A stretch of 64,000 nucleotides of DNA, taken from Chloracidobacterium sp. (lineage in GTDB: Bacteria > Acidobacteriota > Blastocatellia > Pyrinomonadales > Pyrinomonadaceae). The notes beneath the pieces are model-generated. The model was given only the letters and a program-made list of their open reading frames with translations, had not been told where the DNA came from and did no database searches. Within the stretch, counting starts at the first letter, position 1; the number at the start of each line of letters is the position of its first letter. Location: positions 1 through 64,000 of the forward strand of contig JADJTD010000001.1 in the NCBI GenBank assembly GCA_016711345.1, in the 5' to 3' direction. The translations under genes were made by a program, and so were the position numbers. Shown here piece after piece: positions 38,901 through 47,496 of the stretch.

Positions 38901-39544
38901 TCGACGAATTACAAAAAGGCCTTCCGGCCGGATACAAAATGGAGATCGGTGGTGAGGAAGAGCAGCAGGCCGAGGATTTTCCGAAGCTTGTGATGGTGCT
39001 TGGCGTCTCGATCGTACTGATCTTTCTTGCTCTTGTGTTTCAGTTCAAAAACGCGGTTAAGCCGCTGATCGTTTTTGCCGCGGTACCGTTCGGTATGATC
39101 GGAGCACTGGCGGCCCTCTGGATCATGGATATGCCGTTCGGGTTTATGGCATTTCTCGGAATGATAAGTCTGGTCGGCGTAATTGTGAGCCACATTATCG
39201 TTCTCTTTGACTTTATCGAAGAAAAACATGAGGAAGGTGAGCCGCTTATAGAAGCTCTACTCGACGCGGGTATCATGCGGCTGCGGCCGGTGATGATAAC
39301 GGTCGGAGCCACGGTCATCGCGCTGTTCCCGCTTGCGGCTCACGGCGGCCCGCTTTGGGAGCCGCTTTGCTACGCCCAGATCGGCGGGCTTCTTGCGGCA
39401 ACGGTTATTACACTCGTTCTCGTACCGGTGCTCTACTCGGTATTCGTACTCGATCTGAAAATCGTGAAGTGGAACGAAATGGAAGAAGATCTTGACGAAA
39501 CAGAAGCTGTTTCGATGGAAGGAGGAATCGCCGAACCGGCGTAA
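35921..39544 (+). CDS. RND-family efflux pump permease
   Basis: The protein is about 1207 residues, somewhat longer than AcrB (about 1050). It has the RND topology: first helix VLLIATCLWGVFGYFSMP, porter loops, TM2-TM6 near residues 490-660, a second large loop and TM8-TM12 at the end. The TM4 proton-relay Asp pair is present (LGLLVDDPVVAGDAI). In TM10, where AcrB-type pumps have a conserved Lys, the sequence reads GVIVSHIIVLFDF with Ser-His instead. Substrate cannot be deduced. A GGAGG site supports the ATG at 35921 over the upstream GTG. It follows the small protein by 72 bases in the same operon. Confidence 0.9.
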   Translation: MSHVNKELETIEKTRNLSRFCIENRQIAWVLLIATCLWGVFGYFSMPQRKDPEIQVNVAVTLIPWSGASAEKVEQLVTKKIEAKIAENKRVTKIESISRTGISVVYIELDDKVTDTGKEFDDIKLKLDTITDLPKEAGPINFVKDFGDTTALMLTVASPKVSGIEIAQRATQIRSAIDKERAASSGGDRFTLVLNFPQSVNMNAIRRSMDAFVDYAAQKNTMADLRVIEGSGFAAIDGSSGGSDEQILRLVEQFVSEKLQAAEFHPDSWQPFIVRDTGEVNTKLTQVAGDKYSYREMDEFTELIEKTFKANEIVSKVKRAGLLNEAVYLHYSQERMAAYGVQPSALGKALQSRNIQSSGGSLSVEGKSVTIDPSGEFKNENEIGEVLVPAASGHSVYLRDLVEIGRTYESPARYLNYFNWRDADGNWQRSRAITLSVDMRTGEKIGHFGEEIDATLETLKKQLPEDLIFARTSDQPLQVKENVALFMSSLWEAIILVVIVALIGFWEWRSAVLMALSIPLTLAMTFGMMYVLGIDLQQVSIASLIIALGLLVDDPVVAGDAIKRDLAAGLPARIAAWFGPTKLATAILYATITNIVAYLPFLLMPGTTGDFVYSLPIVLTCSLVASRLVSMTFIPLLSYYLLRLKSEKPIEERKKKGFAAFYYRFGTWAIEHRWRTLVAALVFLVFGVVFAGQLRTNFFPKDNAYLSYVDVWLPQDAPLSATNEIAAEAEVIIREIITEYAEHHSEDGQPRDVLQSLTTFAGGGGPRFWSSVSPELQQLNYAQIIIQVKDKHDTEHLMEPLQTALSSRIPGARIDVRQLETGKAVGIPVSIRLTGEDISTLRDLAERTKGILERTGETERIRDDWGEESFNLRLQTDADRASITGVTNEDVATSSSSATRGQLLTKLRDGDKEIPIVARLRMEERAGLDDLNNLYVYSSQNSRKVPLRQVSTAEYAMQNEKLRSRNQFRTITVSAMPAFGTMPSEVMTAARAELDELQKGLPAGYKMEIGGEEEQQAEDFPKLVMVLGVSIVLIFLALVFQFKNAVKPLIVFAAVPFGMIGALAALWIMDMPFGFMAFLGMISLVGVIVSHIIVLFDFIEEKHEEGEPLIEALLDAGIMRLRPVMITVGATVIALFPLAAHGGPLWEPLCYAQIGGLLAATVITLVLVPVLYSVFVLDLKIVKWNEMEEDLDETEAVSMEGGIAEPA

Positions 39545-39551
39545 AAAAATT

Positions 39552-40463
39552 ATGCGACAGTCACGATTTAAAACTGAAACGGCACACGCCGGACTCAAAA
39601 CCTGGGTGCGGGAAATGTCTGAAAACCTAACCTTGCGTTATGAAGAACTGGATGTGGAGACGCGTCTCGGAACCACACGACTACTCGCCGCCCGGCACGA
39701 GCAGCAGGATCTGGAACCGATCCTTTTCATTCCGGGTGCCCGGACGTGCGGCATCTTCTGGGATTTTCGGGATCATCTGCACTCTCTGGGTGACCGGCAT
39801 CGCATCTACTTACTGGATGTTGTCGGACAACCGTCGCTTAGCTCCTTAACTTGTCCGGTCCTCAAATCGAACGCGTATGGAATTTGGCTTGACGAGGTAT
39901 GCGAGGCAATCGGCTTCCGCCGAGGAGTCGTTGTCGGGGCGTCGTTCGGTGGTCTCCTGATCTTCAAGCTCGCGGCCGTTGCCCCGGAAAGGATCAGTAA
40001 AGCGATCCTTTGTAATCCGGTCGGCTTGTCCAACATCAGTATGAAGCCGTCTTCTCTCTACCACACGCTTCTTCCGGTGTTTCGGCCGACTCGGCAGAAC
40101 GTCGAGAGTTTCCTTTCCAAAATGGTCTTTACGTCTAGCGATAAACCGAATGGAAAACTCTGGAGCAAACTGGTCGATTATGTTGAATTTTCGGTTCGCG
40201 ATTTCGAATTCAACGGTGACTACCCCACGCGGCTTTCCGATAAAGAGGTTATTGCCCTCACCGCCGCGACGCACCTGATCGTTGGCAGCGACGACGCATT
40301 GATCCCGCAGAAGCGAACGATCAACAGGGCAAAGGAACTGCTCTCTGACCTGGCATCTATCACAGTGCTGCCTGATGTTGGACACGGCATCGAGCTGTCA
40401 CCTCTGGTCGTTGGAACGATTGGAAACGTCCTAAACGGAACCCGAGGTGCCGGACATGAATAA
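39552..40463 (+). CDS. alpha/beta hydrolase
   Basis: The protein is about 303 residues from ATG 39552, 7 bases after the pump stop. The fold signature includes the oxyanion region LFIPGARTCG, nucleophile elbow VVGASFGGLL (Ser near residue 137), acid region HLIVGSDDALIP and His in PDVGHGIE. It is a soluble serine hydrolase of unknown substrate. Close spacing places it in the efflux operon. Its end overlaps the next start by 8 bases, suggesting coupling. Confidence 0.82.
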   Translation: MRQSRFKTETAHAGLKTWVREMSENLTLRYEELDVETRLGTTRLLAARHEQQDLEPILFIPGARTCGIFWDFRDHLHSLGDRHRIYLLDVVGQPSLSSLTCPVLKSNAYGIWLDEVCEAIGFRRGVVVGASFGGLLIFKLAAVAPERISKAILCNPVGLSNISMKPSSLYHTLLPVFRPTRQNVESFLSKMVFTSSDKPNGKLWSKLVDYVEFSVRDFEFNGDYPTRLSDKEVIALTAATHLIVGSDDALIPQKRTINRAKELLSDLASITVLPDVGHGIELSPLVVGTIGNVLNGTRGAGHE

Positions 40464-41748
40464 ATATTTTGGGTTGATATCTCTCATTTTGTTGGTGTTG
40501 ATCATCATCCGTTCTACAGCAGCACAGTCGCTCGGTTCAGAAGGTGATCTGACCATGCTGACGGACATTGCCAGCAGATCAAAAGCACAATTTGAAAAAG
40601 GAGTGGCCGATATCAACGCCGGTCGGAGGACCGACGCAAAGATCGCTTTCGATGAATCGATCGAGGTGTTCCTCACCGCAAAGGTCGACATCCGGGCTGT
40701 TCCGAGGCTGAGTCAGTGCTATGAGTCTCTTGTTGAGACGATCTACCGAATTGAGTTCCCGGCGCCCGGAAAGCGGGTGGAGGTAAGTGATCTTGAGGAC
40801 GCATGTGGCTGGCAAAGCGTTGGATCAGCGACAATAACTGACCGTTCGGAAGGATCCATATCGCAAGGGTTTTCCAGTCAACCCTTTGAGCCTTCGCCGC
40901 TGGACGAATTGTCGAGGCTGTCACTGACGGCCGAAGAGACCGCGTCGGCCTTTACGCCTGAGGGCCGCGTCGAATACGTCCAGCTTGAACGAACGGCAGC
41001 GACGAGATCGCTCGGATTTACATTCCAGATGCACCCAATGGTTCAGCAGTATTTGAACTACTATCAAGGCCGTGGCCATGCGACGATGCGTACGGGCCTG
41101 CAACGTTCCGGGATGTTCATGTTGATGGCAAGAAAGATATTCCGAGAGGAGGGCATCCCCGAGAATGTCGCGTGGCTCGGTCAGGTGGAGAGTATGTGGA
41201 AGCCAACCGCGGTGTCAACGGCAGCCGCCTCGGGCCTGTGGCAGTTCATTCCGAGTACCGGTGAGCGGTTCGGCCTTCGCCGGACCGCGTACGTTGACGA
41301 ACGAAACAGCTTCGAAAGAGCAACTCGCGCCTCCGCCAGATACCTCAAATTCCTTGCTAACCGCTATCGAGGCAACTGGGAATTGGCGCTCGCAGCATAC
41401 AACTCGGGCGAGGGAAATGTCGATCGAGCGATCAGACGCGCCGGCGTCAACAGCTTCTGGGCCGCTTACCCGTACCTGCCCCAGGAAACACGAAACTACG
41501 TCCCTAACATCCTGGCAACAATACTGATCGCGAATGCCCCGCAACGCTACGGCTTCGGCGGCGTGCTGCCCGCCCCCCGGCTCGAATACGCTCTAATGTC
41601 GGCTCGTCCGCTGACGAATCTCGCCTTCATCGCAAAGTCAGTTGGAACGACCGTCCAATATCTCCGCTACCTCAATCCGGAACTTAGATCCAACATTACC
41701 CCGCCCGAGGTATACCAGATCCGCGTTCCTATCCGGTCTAGCAAGTAG
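40456..41748 (+). CDS. lytic transglycosylase (SLT domain, MltD-like)
   Basis: The protein is 430 residues with a signal peptide (LILLVLIIIRSTAAQ). The SLT domain lies near residues 205-345: catalytic Glu in GQVESMWKPTAVS, then ASGLWQFIPSTGERFGL and ELALAAYNSGEGNVDRAI. A LysM-like or binding tail ends LRSNITPPEVYQIRVPI. The enzyme cleaves peptidoglycan between MurNAc and GlcNAc. The ATG at 40456 overlaps the hydrolase stop, making it the last gene of the efflux operon. It may open the wall for assembly of the envelope-spanning complex. Confidence 0.87.
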   Translation: MNKYFGLISLILLVLIIIRSTAAQSLGSEGDLTMLTDIASRSKAQFEKGVADINAGRRTDAKIAFDESIEVFLTAKVDIRAVPRLSQCYESLVETIYRIEFPAPGKRVEVSDLEDACGWQSVGSATITDRSEGSISQGFSSQPFEPSPLDELSRLSLTAEETASAFTPEGRVEYVQLERTAATRSLGFTFQMHPMVQQYLNYYQGRGHATMRTGLQRSGMFMLMARKIFREEGIPENVAWLGQVESMWKPTAVSTAAASGLWQFIPSTGERFGLRRTAYVDERNSFERATRASARYLKFLANRYRGNWELALAAYNSGEGNVDRAIRRAGVNSFWAAYPYLPQETRNYVPNILATILIANAPQRYGFGGVLPAPRLEYALMSARPLTNLAFIAKSVGTTVQYLRYLNPELRSNITPPEVYQIRVPIRSSK

Positions 41749-41796
41749 CGGCCGTTGACGGTAACGGATTCCCGTTTCTATGCCGTGGGTCGAGAC

Positions 41797-42273
41797 TCAG
41801 ACCGCGATCAGGGCCACGAGAAACAACGCGAACACCGTCCAGGTCGCCGCCGCCTGGATCCAATTGATCGCAAAGTAGCGCCGCCGTCCTGTGCCCCAGT
41901 TCGTCGGCATAGCTTCGGGATCCCAGGTCAACATCACGTCGTAGAGCGGTTCCTTCCACACATTTGAGACGACGTACACGCCGACGATCACTATGGTTAG
42001 GCCGATCGCGGTGAGAACAAATGAAATTGAACTCGGATCGTCCCGAAGGCTGATGAGCGCGACGATCGGTGCGACGGCCATCCCGATCGCGCAGACGTAG
42101 TTGAACCAGGCTTTCCTCGCAACCGGAAGGAACGCCCTCAGGAACCGCTCAAATTCCGCTCCGTTCATGGCCGCGAGCATTGGGTGCATCACCAGGGTCA
42201 GCATCCCGAGAAGGCCAGACCACATCCCCGCGCATACGACGCTCGCGGTAAGCGCTATTTGATCGATCGTCAT
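41797..42273 (-). CDS. DUF1772-like membrane protein
   Basis: The 158-residue protein has four predicted helices (ALTASVVCAGMWSGLLGM; NYVCAIGMAVAPIVALISL; FVLTAIGLTIVIVGVYVVSN; AAATWTVFALFLVALIAV). The intervening segments match the DUF1772/anthrone-oxygenase-like pattern in length and spacing (RFLRAFLPVARKAWF, NVWKEPLYDVMLTW). Function unknown. Its start overlaps the stop of the CPBP gene as ATGA. It is the last gene of the leftward operon. Confidence 0.65.
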   Translation of the reverse strand: MTIDQIALTASVVCAGMWSGLLGMLTLVMHPMLAAMNGAEFERFLRAFLPVARKAWFNYVCAIGMAVAPIVALISLRDDPSSISFVLTAIGLTIVIVGVYVVSNVWKEPLYDVMLTWDPEAMPTNWGTGRRRYFAINWIQAAATWTVFALFLVALIAV

Positions 42274-43025
42274 AGATATACCTCCTTAGTCTGTGAGCCA
42301 CGAGCCATGGAACTCGGACTCGTGACGCCGTAAACAACGAGAGCTGTCACACTGTAAACAATGGCCTTTAGCCAGTACCCTCTGGACGGCTCTACACCGC
42401 CTAGTGAAAAAAGATTGAGTGCGGCGTGAAAGATGACGGCTACGATCAGACTGCCATTGGTCCTTAAATGAAAACATGTAAACAGCATCGAGAAAGCTAT
42501 CGTCATCAACGCGAATGCTGAGAATGGCAATCCATAATGAGGGAAACTCGGCATCAAGAAATTCGGGAGGTGCCAGACTGCCCAGATAATACCGACGATC
42601 AGGCTGCTAGTGACCGGCGAGTATCGCTGAAGAAGAAACGGCAGAAGAAATCCCCGCCAGCCAACCTCTTCACCTATAATGAGTCCTGCAACTACAAAAC
42701 TCAGTAGAGAAAGTTGGTTCAGCTTAAAGTCAATAGCTCCCCACCACCAAGTGTGTAAGAGCCACACTGGGATAAGTAATGCGAACGGTAATAGGATAGC
42801 CAAAATGCACCGGGCTAAAAGGGCAGGTGACAGTCGAAAACTATTCTTAAGTTCCACCGCTACCGACGTCTGTCGCTTAACAATGATCGCTGCAACAGCC
42901 GGCCCAATGAGTGCGAGCAGAGGAAAAAGAATACTTTGATCAATAAGGGCCGCAAAGATCCACGTCCATCCATAGGCAATAAATACGAAACTAATTAACG
43001 GGTTGCGTGTTATGACTGTTCTCAT
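42270..43025 (-). CDS. CPBP-family intramembrane metalloprotease
   Basis: The protein is about 251 residues with seven or eight hydrophobic segments and the three CPBP/Rce1 motifs: EEVGWRGFLLP with the Glu-Glu pair and Arg, IIWAVWHLPNF with His, and AVIFHAALN with His. The family includes prenyl-protein proteases and bacteriocin-immunity proteins; the substrate here is unknown. I chose the ATG at 43025; the alternative TTG at 43031 adds two residues. It is coupled to the next gene. Confidence 0.82.
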   Translation of the reverse strand: MRTVITRNPLISFVFIAYGWTWIFAALIDQSILFPLLALIGPAVAAIIVKRQTSVAVELKNSFRLSPALLARCILAILLPFALLIPVWLLHTWWWGAIDFKLNQLSLLSFVVAGLIIGEEVGWRGFLLPFLLQRYSPVTSSLIVGIIWAVWHLPNFLMPSFPHYGLPFSAFALMTIAFSMLFTCFHLRTNGSLIVAVIFHAALNLFSLGGVEPSRGYWLKAIVYSVTALVVYGVTSPSSMARGSQTKEVYL

Positions 43026-43111
43026 AAGCAATGAAATGTGAACTTACCAATGGCTTTATCCGAGGCGAGTCTTAAGAGGGGCCACTCATTGTTCATGGCC
43101 AGAAAAGCATT

Positions 43112-44245
43112 TCATTTCCGTAAAAACCAACCAACAGGGCGGCGCAAGGAAACGGGCCTTGCATATTGATCCAAATATCCTGTCCGCAAAATGAACTGAA
43201 CGGTTTCATTTATCTTGATCGAATCATTCAAAACCTGTTGGGTTGATTGCTCCTCCAATATTTGAGTCATTGGATGGATGGCAATATTACGTTCCCGGAT
43301 CGTTAGGAGAAGCCTTTGCAAGCGACGGCCGGACTCAAGCAGGGTCGCAACGGAACTATCCTTGCTTGTAAGTAAGATCCAACCAGCCGACTGAGAAACT
43401 TGCGATCTGACCTTATCGATCCCTTGGTCTCTGAAATCATTGCTCATCGCACTATCTTTGCTGTAGAAATTTCTCACCAAGAAACCAGGGATGCCGTTGA
43501 TCTCCATACTCGCGGTTGTCAGCCCATCGCGATATTTCTCGGCGGCCTGATTCGAGAACCGGATCCAATCGGCCAGTTCTGCCTGCGCCGGGTCACGATA
43601 CGCCTGTATGCGGTTTGCCTCAATGGTTTGTTCGTTAACATACTGACTTTCTTTTCCATCGGCGGGCAAATAATGAAACCCGTCCGACTCTGAACCAACA
43701 ATGTGATCGAGGTCCTCCTTACTGATCAACTCACGACGATAGTTTGAACGGACAGTTCGCCGAGTCTTGATTTTTTCTATATCAAAATTACTCTTGCCGC
43801 CCGTCTTGCTAAGTTTTACTTCCATCAGATGTTCGTCTTGGTTGGTCGTTGCAAGTAGAGTCCAAGTACAGGTGTATCCGAAGGATCCCGCAGCGTACTC
43901 CAGATTCTGAAGGAAAGCGCCGATCGATAGGATCGTCTCTCGCTGCGTTGGGTCAACCGCCGGCAGCCACCTGGTTTTGTCGTTAGCGATGATCCAGTGA
44001 TATGGCTCGATGTACTGAACGAACCAAGGTTGTGTATTGTGGCCACTAGGCGCGAGCGAGGCGAGATAAAGGATCTCTTTCTCGTCATCCGACATCATTC
44101 CAACATTTTCATCCGCGGCTTTGATGTCATCCCGGTCAAGACTATGTCTGTCGCTGAATGAGTATGCCGCCGCCCCAACTGCCAGAACTGACGCTCCGGC
44201 AAACCCGATAAAACTCCTTCTGTTCATAATTCGTGACCTCATCAT
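43112..44245 (-). CDS. Acg-type nitroreductase-like flavoprotein with Tat signal
   Basis: The 377-residue protein begins MNRRSFIGFAGASVLAVGAA, a twin-arginine-like signal. The mature part has the divided nitroreductase fold of the Acg family: LYLASLAPSGHNTQPWFVQY for FMN binding, RRTVRSNYRRELI, GWILLTSKDSSVATLLESG and a C-terminal end VQFILRTGYLDQYARP. Acg proteins in mycobacteria are dormancy-induced and bind FMN without clear enzyme activity. Here it lies downstream of the STAS and membrane genes, under the possible control of the sigma-54 activator. Confidence 0.78.
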   Translation of the reverse strand: MMRSRIMNRRSFIGFAGASVLAVGAAAYSFSDRHSLDRDDIKAADENVGMMSDDEKEILYLASLAPSGHNTQPWFVQYIEPYHWIIANDKTRWLPAVDPTQRETILSIGAFLQNLEYAAGSFGYTCTWTLLATTNQDEHLMEVKLSKTGGKSNFDIEKIKTRRTVRSNYRRELISKEDLDHIVGSESDGFHYLPADGKESQYVNEQTIEANRIQAYRDPAQAELADWIRFSNQAAEKYRDGLTTASMEINGIPGFLVRNFYSKDSAMSNDFRDQGIDKVRSQVSQSAGWILLTSKDSSVATLLESGRRLQRLLLTIRERNIAIHPMTQILEEQSTQQVLNDSIKINETVQFILRTGYLDQYARPVSLRRPVGWFLRK

Positions 44246-44281
44246 TCCTTCACCCTTTTGCCTTACCGCTCAGTCTGTGAC

Positions 44282-44965
44282 TCACGCAAGCTTTGCCTTT
44301 CGATTTCTGAATAGCCACCAGATGCTGCAGATACCGGGGATCATGGGAAGAACTGCAGTATACATTCCCGGGAAATAGTATTCGCCTGTCGTCCAGTAAT
44401 AGTGATTGCGCATGCCGTCCACCTGAACGCCGTTGACGATCGCTGATATCGTCGTCGTGCCAGCCGGATCGATCGACGGTTCGATCAATGGAAAGATAAA
44501 GTGGGTGAATTCCGCGGTTCCGGGGCCTATAAAGATGAACCACGCGACGAACGCGGCCAGCGGTATCCGCAGCAGTAAACCGGCGGCTGTCAGGAAATAG
44601 ATTACCGGAAGAATGAAGACAAAGACTGTCAGAAATCGCTCGTCCGGAAGAGCTACGTTGAAGACCCTCGTCATCGCCGGCCCGAACAGGCTGACGTGCT
44701 CCTCGTACATATGCGTGTGGAGCATTGCCGTCGTACAAAGAAACAGCACAGCCGTCGTAACCGGCGTGATCGGCCGCCGAAGATTGGTCGCTCGCCAGCA
44801 AAACAACCCGATCAGGGCCGAGGTTGCGACGATCACCATTACCGGAATGCCAACGCTAATGGTCAATGCCGTCACGAAAAAGACCATCAGAAGAACAGCC
44901 ACGACCTGATTGATCACCTGACCGCGGGCCGTATACATCGAATCTATAAATTCGTTCCAACTCAT
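44282..44965 (-). CDS. polytopic membrane protein, unknown function
   Basis: The 227-residue protein has about six membrane helices (VVAVLLMVFFVTALTISVG, VMVIVATSALIGLFCW, VTTAVLFLCTTAMLHTHMY, FVFILPVIYFLTAAGLLL, and a C-terminal pair). Conserved-looking polar residues occur at helix ends (HTHMYEEH, EFTHFIFPL), which could bind a metal or heme. I do not recognise the family; HXXEE-type proteins are one possibility. The ATG follows a strong AAGGAG site. Confidence 0.6.
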   Translation of the reverse strand: MSWNEFIDSMYTARGQVINQVVAVLLMVFFVTALTISVGIPVMVIVATSALIGLFCWRATNLRRPITPVTTAVLFLCTTAMLHTHMYEEHVSLFGPAMTRVFNVALPDERFLTVFVFILPVIYFLTAAGLLLRIPLAAFVAWFIFIGPGTAEFTHFIFPLIEPSIDPAGTTTISAIVNGVQVDGMRNHYYWTTGEYYFPGMYTAVLPMIPGICSIWWLFRNRKAKLA

Positions 44966-45020
44966 ATATTTTCTCCTTAACTAATTCCGTTTGAACCAAC
45001 TCCTCCGACAAATGCCTTCG

Positions 45021-45290
45021 CTACCGATTTGTGCAGGCATCAATCACCGAGCGAACAAAAAAATCGACTCCGATAAGTTCGGCCCCGAATTCTTCAAGGC
45101 GTCGGATGACCGCGGCGCCTTTTCGGTCGATATATGTAACACCCGACATATCGATCGAGAATAGTTCGCCCACCGTGAGCTTTTCGACTATCTCGGTCAG
45201 CAGCACGGCATCGCTCGCCGCGAGCTTTCCTTCAATCTTGAGGACTGTCAGGTCCTTTGCTGCATCGATCTGTGTGATCTTCACGGTCAT
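45021..45290 (-). CDS. STAS-domain protein
   Basis: The 89-residue protein is a single STAS domain: DLTVLKIEGKLAASDAVLL, SIDMSGVTYIDRKGAAVIRR, GVDFFVRSVIDAC. Anti-sigma antagonists of this fold are phosphorylated on a Ser in the loop after the third strand; here the loop reads DRKGAA with no Ser at that place. A binding role without the phospho-switch is therefore likelier. It is the first gene of the operon downstream of the sigma-54 activator and of a -24/-12-like site. Confidence 0.75.
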   Translation of the reverse strand: MTVKITQIDAAKDLTVLKIEGKLAASDAVLLTEIVEKLTVGELFSIDMSGVTYIDRKGAAVIRRLEEFGAELIGVDFFVRSVIDACTNR

Positions 45291-45301
45291 CGCCTATGCT
45301 T

Positions 45302-45320
45302 TTTGCAAGGCTGATGCCAA
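45302..45320 (-). promoter_or_regulatory. sigma-54-type promoter candidate
   Basis: On the minus strand TTGGCATCAGCCTTGCA gives GG and GC elements with the required spacing: TGGCAT, 5 bases, TTGCA. The adjacent upstream gene encodes a sigma-54 activator. The predicted start of transcription falls only a few bases before the STAS ATG, which is unusually short, so the site or the start codon may be wrong. Confidence 0.5.
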
Positions 45321-45447
45321 AGCACATGACGATGGCTAATTGTTGAACGGATTGGAGGTTACACGGACCTGGAAAGGGCCGGGGTTTCGAGTAAAGCCGA
45401 TTGTGGTCACCGTATGTGGTCAGAGAAAACCGAATACGGTTTCTTGA

Positions 45448-47496
45448 TCACTTGGACGGGATGCCGAGTTTCTTCATTCGATTTCTAAGGGTTGAAACCG
45501 GAAGATCGAGTAGCTGAGCCGCGCCGCCGGCTCCCGCGATGCGGCCTCCGGTGGATCTGAGGACTTCAACGATGTGGTTGCGCTCGATCGCTTCGAGCGA
45601 GTGATCTACCGGAACTGCGTCGTTGGTAACGGGTCGTTGAAAGTGGCGGAGTTCAGCGATCGGGACCTGCAGTTCGTCGCCACGGGTCAGGATAACGGCA
45701 CGTTCGATGAAATTCTCAAGCTCGCGGACGTTGCCGGGAAAATCGTAACAACACAGTGCGTCGATCGACTCGCGCGGTATTGACGTGATCCGTTTGCTCA
45801 TTCGGCCGGCATGCTTCTTCGTAAAGTAACCCGTGAGCAACGGAATGTCTTCGGGACGTTCACGCAGCGGAGGGATGCGGATCGGGAACACGTTCAGACG
45901 GTAAAAAAGATCGCTGCGAAACGTCCGATCCTCGACCATCGCCTGAAGGTCTCGGTTTGTGGCAGCGATCAGACGAACATCCGACCGAACTGTCCGCGAA
46001 CTTCCCAGCCGTTCGAACTCGCTCTCCTGCAAAACTCTTAGCAGCTTCGGCTGCAGCTCAGGAGGAATATCACCAATTTCATCGAGCAGCAGGGTGCCCT
46101 TGTTCGCGAGTTCGAACCGTCCGACCCGCATCGAGATCGCACCCGTGAACGCTCCCTTCTCGTGGCCAAACAATTCGCTCTCGAGCAATCCAGTCGGTAT
46201 CGCCGCACAATTCAGTTTCACCAGAGTTCTGTCTCGACGCTTGCTTAAATTGTGGATCGCGCGTGAGATGAGTTCCTTTCCTGTTCCGGTCTCTCCAAAA
46301 AGGAGCACGCACGAATCGGTTGGAGCAACAGTCTCGATCTGTCGGAGGACCTTTTTGAGCGCCGGGCTGTTGCCGACGATCTCCTCAAAGTTATATTCAC
46401 TCTGGATCTCCTCTTCGAGATAAAGTTTTTCGCTTGCGAGCCGATTCTTGAGTTTCTCGATCTCATCGAACTTGATCGCACCGTCCACAGCTCCCGCGAT
46501 CTGATTAGCGATGAGTTGGAGGGTCTCGTCGCTCCCCGGCGGGAAAGCGCCTTCGATGGTGTTGGCTACAGACAGAATACCGATGGGCTTATCGCGTGAG
46601 ACCAGTGGTACAACGCACACGGACCTCAACCCGGCCTCGTAAGCGAGTTTAACGAACGGCGATGGAAACTCGGCTAAGTCCAGCCATTGGCGCAGCACCG
46701 GCTTTCGCGTCCTAATGGCGAGTTCGTCGGGCGTATCCTCCGCGGGAAAGAATTGCCCCTCTTCCTGAAACGTCTTATTCGGGTCATCCAGGGCGAGGAT
46801 GCGGAATCGGTTAAGTTCGGGATCGTAAAGTCCGATCCCCGCGTATTTGTGCCTAATGTTCTGGCGAAGAATCGAAGAGGTGATCGTTAGTACATCCTTT
46901 AGATCTAGCACCGCGGAAAGAGTGTTGCTGACATCGAGCAGCATCTCGAACCGTTCCTTCTCCGCTACGGCCCGGCCATAGTTGAGGGCGTTCTCGACCG
47001 CAAGAGCGATCTGTGCCGCGATCGCTTCGATCATTCGGACCTTTTCGTCATCGAAGCAGCCTTTCACGTCGCTGACAAGTGTCAGTACTCCCAGTGTCCG
47101 ATCTCCCACGATCAAAGGCACGCAGCAAGCGGCTTGCGCGTTGAGCGTGTGCGGAAACCGCATCAGCATCGACTTCGGAAACGCGACCAGATCCGAACGG
47201 TCGTAGATCCGCGTCCTCCGCTCGGTGAACGCCTTTCCAGATGCCGTTCCGTCTAGGTCGAGAAAATAGCCCTCGTCCGGCTTCTCCCCCGGCTTTGTCG
47301 ATTCAAGCGCATGAGCCTTTAACCGCTGGCTCTCCGGTTCGTAAATGAACAGCACCGCCGAATCGTAGCTGACCACTTGCCACAGACTGGCCGCGACCGA
47401 GCGAACCAACTCGCGCAGATCCAGCTTCGCTACCACGGCATTCGTGACCTCCAGCAGCATCTTTAATTGTTCGTTGTCGTTCGAGGCTTGGGCCAT
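45448..47496 (-). CDS. sigma-54-dependent activator with two GAF domains
   Basis: The protein is about 682 residues from the ATG at 47496 (MAQASNDNEQLKMLLEVTNA). Two tandem GAF domains fill residues 1-330 (VSYDSAVLFIYEPESQRL; IRHKYAGIGLYDPELNRF). The AAA+ domain has Walker A LLFGETGTGKELIS, the sigma-54 contact loop KGAFTGA and Walker B GTLLLDEIGD. A Fis-type helix-turn-helix ends it (GGAAQLLDLPVSTLRNRMKK). It is FhlA-like in layout; the GAF ligand is unknown. An upstream extension to 47655 has poor coding character. The likely target is the operon starting at 45290. Confidence 0.9.
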   Translation of the reverse strand: MAQASNDNEQLKMLLEVTNAVVAKLDLRELVRSVAASLWQVVSYDSAVLFIYEPESQRLKAHALESTKPGEKPDEGYFLDLDGTASGKAFTERRTRIYDRSDLVAFPKSMLMRFPHTLNAQAACCVPLIVGDRTLGVLTLVSDVKGCFDDEKVRMIEAIAAQIALAVENALNYGRAVAEKERFEMLLDVSNTLSAVLDLKDVLTITSSILRQNIRHKYAGIGLYDPELNRFRILALDDPNKTFQEEGQFFPAEDTPDELAIRTRKPVLRQWLDLAEFPSPFVKLAYEAGLRSVCVVPLVSRDKPIGILSVANTIEGAFPPGSDETLQLIANQIAGAVDGAIKFDEIEKLKNRLASEKLYLEEEIQSEYNFEEIVGNSPALKKVLRQIETVAPTDSCVLLFGETGTGKELISRAIHNLSKRRDRTLVKLNCAAIPTGLLESELFGHEKGAFTGAISMRVGRFELANKGTLLLDEIGDIPPELQPKLLRVLQESEFERLGSSRTVRSDVRLIAATNRDLQAMVEDRTFRSDLFYRLNVFPIRIPPLRERPEDIPLLTGYFTKKHAGRMSKRITSIPRESIDALCCYDFPGNVRELENFIERAVILTRGDELQVPIAELRHFQRPVTNDAVPVDHSLEAIERNHIVEVLRSTGGRIAGAGGAAQLLDLPVSTLRNRMKKLGIPSK

